NCBI GenBank assembly: GCA_004295565.1
Contig: AP019416.1
Location: forward strand, 3,038,001 to 3,102,000
Direction: 5' to 3'
DNA: 64,000 nt
Source: Vreelandella olivaria
GTDB lineage: Bacteria > Pseudomonadota > Gammaproteobacteria > Pseudomonadales > Halomonadaceae
The notes beneath the pieces were generated by a model. It saw only the letters and a list, made by a program, of their open reading frames with translations, was not told the origin of the DNA and ran no database searches. Below, one piece after another: positions 53,862-62,926 of this stretch (position 1 is its first letter; the number at the start of each line of letters is the position of its first letter). The translations under genes and the position numbers were made by a program.

Positions 53862-55449
53862 ATGTCCAAGCCTCTGCTTCTGGTGCTCGGCGATCAGCTC
53901 TCATTGTCACTCACAACATTGCAGGACGCGCCCGCCAATGCGATCGTCGCGCTGTGCGAAGTGGCCGAAGAAGCGCGTTATGTGCCCCACCATATCCACA
54001 AAATAGGCCTCTTTTTGGCCGCCATGCGTCATTTTGCCCAGGCTCTGCGCGACAAAGGCTTTCAAGTCCACTACAGCGCGCTGGATGACGCGGACAACTG
54101 CCACTCCCTCATTGAGGAGGCTGAGCGAATCGCCCAACAGTATGGCTGTGATGAGATACGCGTTGCCCGGCCTGGTGAGTGGCGACTGTGGGAGACGATG
54201 CAGCAGCGCGAAAACGCAACGCTCCCCCTGGCGACTGCTTGAGGATGAGCGCTTCTTCACCACCCCCGATGATTTCGCCAACTGGGCCAAAGGCCGCAAA
54301 CAGCTACGCCTAGAGTACTTTTACCGGGAGCAGCGTAAGCGTACCGGATTCCTGATGGAGGGCGACGAACCTGCTGGCGGCAAATGGAATTTTGACCACG
54401 ACAATCGCCAGCCTATCGAGGCCGCGCTCGAGTTTCCTGAGCTACCTCAACATCGCCAGGATGCGCTGACCCAAGAAGCGCTCAGCGATGCCAAGCGCCA
54501 TTTTGGCGACCATATGGGATCTCTGGATAATTTCAATCTGCCAGTCAATCGTCGCCAAGCGCTGGTGGATTTAGACCATTTTATAGACCATGGACTGGCT
54601 GATTTTGGCCGCTATCAGGATGCCATTAGCGACTCTGCGCCTTATCTGTATCACTCTCGACTTTCAGCCGCGATGAATATCGGCTTGCTGTCGCCCCAGG
54701 AAGTCTGCGCAGCCGCCGAGCAGCGCTACTATGACGGCGATGTGCCGATCAACGCTGCCGAAGGCTTTATCCGTCAAATTCTTGGCTGGCGCGAGTATGT
54801 GCGCGGACTCTACTGGACACAAATGCCAAGCTACAAAAGCGCCAACCAACTAGGTTTTGAGCGCGATTTACCCGCCTTTTACTGGGACGCTGATACCGAG
54901 ATGCGCTGCCTAAATCGCGCCGTCCAAATGACCATCGACAACAGCTACGCCCACCATATTCAACGACTGATGGTCACGGGCAATTTCGCCCTGCTATGCG
55001 GCGTTAAGCCCGAAGCGCTGTGCGACTGGTATCTGGCGGTTTATGCCGATGCCAGCGAGTGGGTAGAACTGCCTAACACCCTGGGGATGGTGCTCCATGC
55101 CGACGGCGGTTTAATGGGCTCCAAGCCTTACTGTGCTTCGGGTAAGTATATCGACAAAATGTCCGATCACTGCCAACACTGCCGCTACTCGCCAAAACAG
55201 GTCACGGGGCCAAAAGCCTGCCCTTTTAACAGCCTTTACTGGCACTTCCTTGAAACCAACGCTGAACGTCTGAATAAAAATCCACGTATGAAGCTGATTT
55301 ACGGCTCGCTCAACCGCATGGCCGATGAGAAGCGCGAGGCTATCCGCCAACAGGCCGAGCACTTTCTGGATCAACTGGAAACGTCATCTGGCTACGGGCA
55401 ACTCTGCCACACGGCGGGCTATGCAACGTCCACAACCGAAAGCCAATAA
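53862..55449 (+). CDS. FeS-type (6-4) photolyase / bacterial cryptochrome
   Basis: Photolyase of the FeS-BCP class, which repairs (6-4) photoproducts with FAD and a [4Fe-4S] cluster. It starts MSKPLLLVLGDQLSLSL. The C-terminal half has NAAEGFIRQILGWREYVRG, SYAHHIQRLMVTGNFALL and DASEWVELPNTLGMVLHADG; Cys residues in LLCGV, PYCASG, DHCQHCRYS and KACPFN supply the cluster ligands. A frame break in the C-run near 54228 splits it; here one C looks added rather than lost. Joined length is about 528 residues. The DCC gene follows by 9 bases. Confidence 0.93.
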
Positions 55450-55458
55450 GGAATAACG

Positions 55459-55856
55459 ATGAGCCGCTACTCACCGCTGAAGGCAACCTCGCCTGTCACC
55501 CTATTTCACGATGGCCACTGCCCCTTTTGCCAACAGGAAGTTGCGTGGCTGGAAAAGCATCGCCATCGGGAACACATTGCGCTGGTCGATATTCAGGCTC
55601 AGGGCTTTAACGCCAAGGAGCATGGAAAAGAATTTAACGCCATGATGGGACAGCTGCACCTGCGGGATAGCCAAGGAGAGTGGTATATCGGTATGGATGC
55701 CAGCCGTGCCCTCTATGCGGTGTTGGGCTATCGGCGGCTAGTGAAGTTATCGTGCTTACCGGGTCTATACGGCGCAATGAACGCCGGTTACCGATTTTTG
55801 CCCGTCGCCGAATCCGGCTTGGGCGGTGGTGGGAAAAGCGTCAGACTAAACGTTGA
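55459..55856 (+). CDS. DCC-family thiol-disulfide oxidoreductase (DUF393)
   Basis: Small thioredoxin-like protein. FHDGHCPFCQQEVAWLEKH carries the CPFC redox motif and IGMDASRALYAVLGYRRL is the second family block. As written the frame ends at 55863, but adding a T to the run near 55798 gives FFARRRIRLGRWWEKR and a stop at 55856, a more typical C-terminus. The gene sits just behind the photolyase and is probably co-transcribed with it. Confidence 0.85.
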
Positions 55857-55871
55857 TGGGTGAGAGCAGCG

Positions 55872-56174
55872 TTAAAAAACAAGCGGCATACGCGATGTGA
55901 GCGGCTCACTATAGTGCGCATCGCGGCCTATCACTTCATCGTGGGGCACATGCTGAACCAGATATGCGCGGTGTATTCCAGCGCGCTTGAGATCCATATA
56001 GGCATCGTCCAACGAGCGAAACAGCATCGGCTTGGTACGCTGCGTCAGCATATGGCGCTCGCCTTCAACGTCCTCCAGCTCAACTTGATAAAAACGGCTG
56101 CCCGAATGGGTAATCACGCGAATTTCAAAATTGTCATGATTGGCAACAAACTGCTTAAGATCTTTAAGCTCCAT
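55872..56174 (-). CDS. DUF6482-like small protein
   Basis: A 100-residue soluble protein starting MELKDLKQFVANHDNFEIRV and containing FRSLDDAYMDLKRAGIHRAY and LVQHVPHDEVIG. I take this as the DUF6482 pattern of gammaproteobacteria, of unknown function. It converges on the DCC gene with 15 bases between stops. The frame is intact. Confidence 0.65.
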   Translation of the reverse strand: MELKDLKQFVANHDNFEIRVITHSGSRFYQVELEDVEGERHMLTQRTKPMLFRSLDDAYMDLKRAGIHRAYLVQHVPHDEVIGRDAHYSEPLTSRMPLVF

Positions 56175-56384
56175 GGTTCCCTCCTACTATTTGGCTATTT
56201 CATACGTTATGACAAACGGTATGTCTTCAGAATATGTCGTCAGGGCACAGCATGACTGCGCCCCATGACACTTCTGTTGCCCCGTCATTGCAATGTAATG
56301 ACAATAAGCAATAACTAGACATTAATAGCTAAGAGGTCAATAGTGCAAGAGAGTTCCTGACCGTCAGGTCAAGACATCAAGCGG

Positions 56385-56678
56385 TTATTGATATTCAGAG
56401 GGGTCGATGGCTTTACCAAGCGAATTGCGGTCAATCCAGTTGCCACCCTTAGTCTCTTTGTAGCGGAACACGACCTTATCTCCCACCGTCACAGGCAGCT
56501 CACCATCTTCAGTCTGGTAACTGTACTTCTCGCCTGCGACTACCAAATGGTAGCGATAAAGGTCAGGCATACCCAGCCACTCTTTGAAAGGGCCTTCCCG
56601 CTCTATCGCCTCTAGTTCACCGCGGCCTTCTAACTTAGGAAGACGCTGCCGGTTACCGCGCCGAAATCCACCTGCCAT
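56385..56678 (-). CDS. Hypothetical protein
   Basis: A 97-residue soluble protein I do not recognise. The first 20 residues are basic (MAGGFRRGNRQRLPKLEGRG); the rest alternates beta-like segments (YRYHLVVAGEKYSYQT, DKVVFRYKETKGGNWIDRN), which might form a small barrel such as an OB or SH3 fold. It lies between the DUF6482-like gene and dnaB on the same strand. Its regular composition and good codon use suggest a real gene. Confidence 0.6.
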   Translation of the reverse strand: MAGGFRRGNRQRLPKLEGRGELEAIEREGPFKEWLGMPDLYRYHLVVAGEKYSYQTEDGELPVTVGDKVVFRYKETKGGNWIDRNSLGKAIDPSEYQ

Positions 56679-56785
56679 TTGCTGCTCCCGTTTTTACATA
56701 TCGTGGGTGGGGCATTATACGAGCTCGCTCCCCATCCTCAAGTGACTCATCATAAAGCTGTCTCTACCGACCAGTCTTTACAAAA

Positions 56786-59693
56786 CTAGTCGCCGAACGC
56801 TTGGCCGTAACTGTCCGGGGCCAAATCCTCAAAGCGGGTATATTTGCCGATAAACGCCATATGCACCGTACCGATAGGCCCATTACGCTGCTTACCGATA
56901 ATTAACTCAGCTATCCCCTGATTGTCAGGATTATCTGGATTATAGACCTCATCGCGATAAACGAAGGCAATGACGTCCGCATCCTGCTCGATCGCTCCAG
57001 ACTCCCTCAAATCCGACATAACCGGACGCTTGTTGGGACGCTGCTCCAAGGAGCGGTTCAACTGGGATAGTGCCACTACGGGGCAGTTAAACTCTTTCGC
57101 TAACCCCTTTAAGGAGCGCGAAATCTCGGAAATCTCACCGGTACGGTTTTCACTAAAGCCGGGGATCTGCATCAACTGCAGATAATCGATCATCACCAGC
57201 GCAATATTGCCATGTTCACGCACCACACGGCGCAACCGTGAGCGCATCTCGTTAGGCGACAAGGCCGCGGTATCGTCGATAAACAGCTGTTTGTCTTTGA
57301 GCAAATTAACCGCGGAGGTTAAGCGCGGCCAATCCTCGTCTTCCAATTGGCCGGTACGCACACGGGTTTGATCGATTCGGCCCAGGGACGACAGCATCCT
57401 CAGCATGAGCGACTCAGCGGGCATCTCCATGGAGAACACCATCACCGGCTTATCGCTGGAAATCACCGCATGCTCAACCAAATTCATCGCGAAGGTGGTG
57501 TTATGAACACAGATATCTTCCGCAACGAAGTTATGGGTGTCATCCACCGTCAAGTCGTAGACCTGCTGCATGCCGAGAGGCTCAATGGAGACCACCTCAT
57601 CCCAGTAAACATCCGATGTTGCCAAGTTTTCAAGGTAGCTGTCGCCCGCAAATAGTTGTGCAAACATCGCAGCGCGCTGGCGTGATAAACAGCGCTCACT
57701 ACGACCTGACAAGTGGGCGTTATAACCCACCGGTAAGGGCTCACCCGATTGCTCGAACAGCTCGCGCCAAGACCGCTGCCCTTTTTTTGCCAGCACGTAG
57801 CGATTGACCGATTTAGGTAAACTGTCGCGGTTACTATGCGTACGCTTGGTGCTAATGCAGGTGTTAAGCACTGCTAATGCTTGCTCTTTGCTAAAGATAC
57901 CCACATCTTGGATAAAACGCTTTTGGCTTGCCTGGTCGAGTATCTCAAGCTCCCAAGGTGATTGGCGCAGATTGGCATAGCGATTCTGCTTCTCACGAAT
58001 TTTGCTCAAAATACCAAAGCGCAATAGCAAATGCTGCACATCTCGAATCAGTTCGCGGCTTGATGACGCATAGCTAATACGGCCTTGGCCATTTGCCTGT
58101 ACGAAGGCGCTACCATCACAGGCGAAGAGACGATTTAGAAATAGTGCTAATTGCTGTTTTGGCAAGCGAAATATGCACTCTGGCACCCGCTTGTGTAATG
58201 CTTTTTTGGCCCACACCCCATGCACTTCAAGAAAGTGTCTCACAGGGTTGGGAGCGTTTTTGCCAAAGCACTATAATCAGACGCAGAGTAGTTGCTCGTT
58301 AAAGGCATACCCAACGCCTCACAAAGCGGCACAAAGGTTGACTGAGCGGGAACAGACTTGCCATTGCACCATGCACTCACTGCGGCTTTACTCACGTTTA
58401 GCAATCCAGCAAGCGCCTCCCCGTCAGGCTTTGTGCCTGAAGTTTCTCACGTAAAGCGCGAGAAAACTGCTCTCGCAGCGGCTGTAAACGTGCGGCATCC
58501 CGGCTTACCCGCAAGACAGGTGTCCGCTCAGTGTTGTGTTCGCCACATTCCACCAAACGGCACGTTACCCTTGGAAAATGACTGACCGCCTCAGTGAAAT
58601 CAGCGCGCAGCTCTGCGCTACTGTTGGTAAACATTGGGCAGCTTTGGGTTGTGCCGCCATCGGCCAACATAAACGCCAGCGTTTTCACTTGGTGCTCTGG
58701 CATTGCCTCATGACCAAACACCGGAATCTCGCGAGGCACTGCAATGCGTTCGCCAACAGCTATTTTTTTGCAGTGGCTGCCAGCCATTCCCGGTTAAAAA
58801 TGGGTGCGTTAGCGTTGTCGCAACTTCCCTGCCTGTCGCGGTACGAACACGAAAAACGGGCTTTTCACCGTCATCGACAAAGGCCGATGCCTGCGACTGC
58901 TTCAGCTTAAAATCATTGGTTAACGTCAAAGGGGGGCTTGCTGGCGAGCCACCAACTCATCAATTGTGACCAACGCGCCACTGTTAGGATCTACCAGTCG
59001 CGAACCACTCATCAAACACTTGCCCATCGAGGGCCTTCCGGCGATAACCACCATGTCGGATGGCTGTAACCCGGTGGTCATTTCATCCAGGTCACGAAAA
59101 CCGGTGGAAAGCCCGGTCATCTCACCTTTCAGATTAAACAGCTCGTCGATGCGATCAACCGCTTTAGTCAATAGATCACTCATGCCAATAGGACCGCCGG
59201 TTTTGGGACGCTCCTCGGCAATCTGAAACACTAACCGCTCGGCTTCGTTAAGCAATTCATCCGCAGGACGCCCCTGGGGGGTAAAGGCACTATCGGCAAT
59301 TTGATTGGCCGCACGGATCGCTTGCGCAGCGTTGCCCGCTCACGCACGATATCCGCGTAGGCGCGAATATTGCTCGCTGAGGGTGTGTTACGGGCAAGTT
59401 CGGCTAGAAACGCCAGGCCGCCTACGGTATCCAAATGACCACGCGCTTCCAGCGCTTCAGAAAGCGTCACCACATCCAGCGGCTGACCGGCTTCCGCCAG
59501 ATGAATCATCACATTGAACACTAAACGGTGCTCATAGCGGTAGAAGTCATCAGCGACCAACCGCTCTGAGACGTTATCCCAGGCCTGGTTGTCTAGCATG
59601 AGCCCGCCTAGTACCGATTGCTCCGCCTCTAATGAATGCGGCGGCAGTTTTAGCGCTGCCGTTTCTGTATCAGCAGAAGGCTGGTCCTTGCAT
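56786..59693 (-). CDS. dnaB: Replicative DNA helicase DnaB containing an intein (frame-broken)
   Basis: Hexameric helicase that unwinds DNA at the replication fork. The start at 59693 follows AAAGGAG; the N-terminal domain has LKLPPHSLEAEQSVLGG and AEAGQPLDVVTLSEALE. The RecA-like domain shows GLSTGFRDLDEMTTGLQPSD, then Walker A GRPSMGK-TTFAMN interrupted by an intein between K and T, then MVFSMEMPAESL, LVMIDYLQLM and SDLRESGAIEQDADVI. Frame breaks near 59685, 59325, 58932, 58765, 58420 and 58250 split the reading. Without the intein the helicase is about 460 residues, the normal size. Confidence 0.93.
57500..59018 (-). other. DnaB intein with LAGLIDADG endonuclease and internal HTH
   Basis: Protein-splicing element of about 506 residues inserted in the Walker A motif. 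It begins with Cys (TGT 59016-59018, CLMSGSRLVD) and ends VHN at 57500, followed by the extein Thr. Splicing blocks are ATTLTHPFLTG (block B) and QVYDLTVDDTHNFVAED (block F). Two LAGLIDADG motifs are VKTLAFMLADGG (58653-58685) and QLALFLNRLFACDG (58112-58153). Between them, at about 58348-58430, LAGLLNVSKAAVSAWCNGK reads as an XRE-type helix-turn-helix. The four frame breaks inside look like the errors seen throughout the window. Confidence 0.9.
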
Positions 59694-59855
59694 AGCGAGC
59701 TCCTTTAAACACTACTGCGTAGCCGGTGAAGATGCTTATCTTAGCCGCATGCGTTGCGACTACCAACATGATCGAGGCGTTGTCTTAAAATACCCAGCGG
59801 GGGATGGGCTAGATAGTTTTGGCAACGTCCAAAAATGGCGAATATCCAGAAAAAC

Positions 59856-59885
59856 AAAAGGCGCGGGAGAAACCCCGCGCCTTTT
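59856..59885 (-). terminator. Terminator between rplI and dnaB
   Basis: A 12-bp perfect stem AAAAGGCGCGGG / CCCGCGCCTTTT with a 6-base loop is followed on the minus strand by TGTTTTT. It closes the ribosomal gene operon before dnaB. Confidence 0.88.
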
Positions 59886-59949
59886 GAGGCAGCTGTATTA
59901 GCTGCAGTTAGTAACGATTTTACGTCGTGACTAACTTAATTACGCTCGC

Positions 59950-60396
59950 TTACTCTGCAACTACCACTACGCGTACAACGGCATCCACTTCAGCGTGCAA
60001 GTGAAGGGTGATGTCGTATTCGCCGGTTTGACGAATCGGGCCGTTCGGCATACGGACTTCGCTCTTGGCAATATCGATGCCAGCAGAGGAAATCGCGTCG
60101 GCCAGGTCACGCGAATCGATAGAACCAAACAGTTTGCCTTCGTCGCCTGCTTTGGAAACCAAAGAGAGCTCGATGTCGTTTAGCTGCTCAGCACGCGCTT
60201 CGGCTTCTGCCTTACGCTCAGCGGCTTGCGCTTCGAGCTCAGCACGCTGCGCTTCAAACGCTTCGATGTTGTCTTTGGTGGCCGGTACGGCTAAGCCGTA
60301 AGGCACCAAGTAGTTACGACCATAACCAGGCTTCACGGTGACCTTGTCACCCAGGCCGCCCAGCTTACCAATGTTGTCGAGCAGAATGACTTCCAT
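59950..60396 (-). CDS. rplI: 50S ribosomal protein L9
   Basis: bL9 of the large subunit, 148 residues. It begins [20 protein letters not shown], followed by [19 protein letters not shown]; a long central helix ([20 protein letters not shown]) joins the two RNA-binding domains. The frame is intact. It follows the DUF2232 gene by 15 bases. Confidence 0.97.
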   Translation of the reverse strand: MEVILLDNIGKLGGLGDKVTVKPGYGRNYLVPYGLAVPATKDNIEAFEAQRAELEAQAAERKAEAEARAEQLNDIELSLVSKAGDEGKLFGSIDSRDLADAISSAGIDIAKSEVRMPNGPIRQTGEYDITLHLHAEVDAVVRVVVVAE

Positions 60397-60411
60397 CTCG
60401 TAAACCTCTTG

Positions 60412-61254
60412 TCAGTTGCTGCGGGCAAGGCGTGCGCGAACGTTCGCGAATGTATCAATCAGCCCCAACAGCAGCACAATGAGAATCGTGGGCCAGGTCG
60501 TGATCAGTAGCACATAAAATGCTACCAGCCACAGCCCGTTCATCCCCTTTATTCCAATAAAACCATGCACTAACGCAACGCCAGCGACCAATAGCGGAAT
60601 CCAACCCAGCATCGCCACAGCATGAGCACCTAGCAGCATACCGATCACCCCAATAACGGCCAGCACGGCCAGTTCTTTGGGGGTCAAGCGCAGTGCGTGG
60701 AACTCTTCGCGGAAGCCACCTGGGTTATACAATCCAGCTTGCCAACTCCGCGCAAGTGCCAGACACAGGATAGCTGCCAACAGCACCACAAATCCGGTCA
60801 CTCCACCCACTACCAGCGAGGCAATGGTTTGAGTATCGTAGCCCTGATTAGCAAATTCCGTGAGCATGCGATCCACTTCTTCTGAACCTTCTCGCAACTG
60901 CTCAAGCATTAGCTCAGTGCCACCTGGCGGACTGAAGATGCCGAGTTGAACCATGACAGCGGCGACCACCACAATCAGAGTCTCCCCACCGCATCCTCTC
61001 ACGCAGGATAACGGCCATCAGCGTCACTAGCAGTAAGCTAGCCAGCGGAATCACGTCACCCTGGGCCCACCACCAACCGGCCGGGAGTGCTGCAGCGATA
61101 ATGACCGGCAGCGCAGGTGCGAAACCTTTGCGTAGGGTCATCAGCGCGGCGATGGCTGCACCTAACCAGAACAGCCAGGGCACTAGCGTTGCCAAGGCCG
61201 CCCGCCAGCAGCGTAAGGCGTGCCCCGCATTAGCCATCGGGCTAGTGCCAGCAT
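60412..61254 (-). CDS. DUF2232 inner-membrane protein (frame-broken)
   Basis: Polytopic membrane protein of about 280 residues with seven or so helices. It begins MLALARWLMRGT at 61254, continues LVPWLFWLGAAIAALMTLRK and ends VLLLGLIDTFANVRARLA. Breaks near 61225 and 60980 split it. DUF2232 proteins occur between rpsR and rplI in Pseudomonas and relatives, the same place as here; the function is unknown. Confidence 0.82.
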
Positions 61255-61266
61255 CACGTTAAACGC

Positions 61267-61494
61267 TTACTGGTGGCTATCGGAGTAGGGCAGCAGTGCC
61301 AGATAGCGCGAGCGCTTGATAGCGGTCGCCAACTGACGCTGATAGCGTGCTTTGGTGCCGGTAATACGGCTTGGAACGATCTTGCCAGTTTCAGTAACGT
61401 AGGCCTTCAGCGTGTCCAGATCTTTGTAATCGATCTGCTTGATGCCTTCAGCGGTAAAGCGGCAAAACTTACGGCGACGGAAAAAACGTGCCAT
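61267..61494 (-). CDS. rpsR: 30S ribosomal protein S18
   Basis: bS18, 75 residues: [20 protein letters not shown] then [20 protein letters not shown] and [20 protein letters not shown]. It pairs with S6 on the platform of the small subunit. The frame is intact and it lies 33 bases after rpsF. Confidence 0.98.
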   Translation of the reverse strand: MARFFRRRKFCRFTAEGIKQIDYKDLDTLKAYVTETGKIVPSRITGTKARYQRQLATAIKRSRYLALLPYSDSHQ

Positions 61495-61527
61495 GGACTA
61501 GCTCCTTAAAACGTGCAGTGAATAAAA

Positions 61528-61905
61528 TCAGGCAGTTTCTTCTTCTTCAGCGCGCGGTTTCTCTTCGCGACGCGGACGTTTTTCTTCTGCCGGTTTCATC
61601 ATCGGGGAAGCTTCAGTAACAGCTTCTTTGCAGCGAACAACCAGGCTGCGGATAATGGCGTCGTTGTAACGGAAGATGTTCTCAATCTCGTCGAGAGTCT
61701 CACCGGAACATTCAACGTTCATCAGCACGTAGTGGGCTTTGTGGATCTTGTTGATCGGGTAAGCCAAATGACGACGGCCCCAATCTTCTAGACGGTGCAC
61801 AGTGCCGCTGTTTTCAGTAACGATGCTGGTGTAGCGTTCAACCATCGCCGGCACCTGCTCGCTTTGATCCGGGTGAATTATAAACACGATTTCGTAATGA
61901 CGCAT
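61528..61905 (-). CDS. rpsF: 30S ribosomal protein S6
   Basis: bS6, starting [20 protein letters not shown] at 61905 after AAGGAG, with [20 protein letters not shown] and an acidic/basic C-terminal tail rich in Glu and Arg. An in-frame ATG 38 codons upstream is rejected for lack of homology. Length is 125 residues. It is the first gene of rpsF-rpsR-DUF2232-rplI. Confidence 0.97.
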   Translation of the reverse strand: MRHYEIVFIIHPDQSEQVPAMVERYTSIVTENSGTVHRLEDWGRRHLAYPINKIHKAHYVLMNVECSGETLDEIENIFRYNDAIIRSLVVRCKEAVTEASPMMKPAEEKRPRREEKPRAEEEETA

Positions 61906-62092
61906 GGGATCTCCTTGCGGTTTGACAGCTTCCATTGTGTGCCACTGCGAAGTGCAATAAACGACGACAAGGAAGCAAGGAGTTAACTGAAGTGCTCCGC
62001 CACCGCACTGGGCGGCCACCGGGGCATCAAACAGAACTTTTATTTCAACAACTGTTTTTCACGACAGTTTCAATTACTAATTCTCACAGCTA

Positions 62093-62118
62093 ACGCCCGC
62101 TTGCAGACAAACGGGCGC
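62093..62118 (-). terminator. Hairpin after rlmB, weak terminator
   Basis: On the minus strand CGCCCGTTTG and CAAGCGGGCG pair across TCTG (ten pairs, one G-T). It lies 22 bases after the rlmB stop but has no T-run. Confidence 0.4.
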
Positions 62119-62140
62119 GTGTATCTTAGTAGTACGGCGA

Positions 62141-62924
62141 TTAACTTGCAAGCTGGCGCTGGCGGACAGCCTCAAATAGACAAATACCGGTGGCCACCGA
62201 AACGTTAAGACTAGAGACTTCACCGGCCATCGGCAACTTGGCAAGATTATCGCATGCTTCGCGGGTTAAGCGTCGCATTCCCTTCCCTTCGGCCCCCATC
62301 ACTAACGCCGTCGGGCCGGTCATATCTATCTCGAATACACTTGCCTGTGCCTCACCTGCCGTACCGGTTATCCACACACCGGCATCTTTTAGCTTGGCGA
62401 GCGTACGCGCCAGGTTGGTCACTTGATAAACCGGCACGACTTCGGCAGCACCACAGGCGACTTTGCGCACCGTTGCATTGAGCGGTGCAGCCTTATCCTT
62501 GCCACAATCACCCCATGGGCACCGGCGGCATCAGCACTGCGCAGGCAGGCGCCAAAGTTATGCACATCCGTCACGCCATCCAAAATCAGCAACAGCGGCG
62601 GTGTATTCGAGGGCCAGGCGCGCAGCTTAAGCCAAAGCGACTCTTCACCTTCAGGCGTTAACGGCGGACAAAACGCCACCACCCCCTGATGAGCCGCGCC
62701 CTGGGTCAATTGATCAAGCAGGTCGCGGGGCTGCTCTTTCACTCTAGCCCCTTGCCCTTGAGCGTGAGCGATCAGCTCCTTCAAGCGACTTCCCGCCCCT
62801 GCTGCACCCAAAGCTCGCGCGGCGCTTCACCTCTGTCCAGCAGGCTCTGCAGGGCATGAACGCCGTATACCTGATCCAGGCCATCGGGAGTTTTGGGCCC
62901 CCGCCGAGATGACGCTGATTTCAT
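62141..62924 (-). CDS. rlmB: 23S rRNA Gm2251 2'-O-methyltransferase RlmB (frame-broken)
   Basis: SpoU/TrmH-class methyltransferase for G2251 of 23S rRNA. The start at 62924 reads [40 protein letters not shown] is the N-terminal substrate-binding domain. The SPOUT motifs are [33 protein letters not shown] and [15 protein letters not shown]. Breaks near 62797 and 62496 split it. Joined length is about 261 residues. It starts 3 bases after the rnr stop codon, as in many gammaproteobacteria. Confidence 0.93.
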
Positions 62925-62926
62925 GC

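Noticed and set aside
59632-59901. Plus-strand frame between dnaB and rplI
   Set aside because: It runs through the start of dnaB on the other strand and through the rplI terminator, with no ribosome site or known motif.
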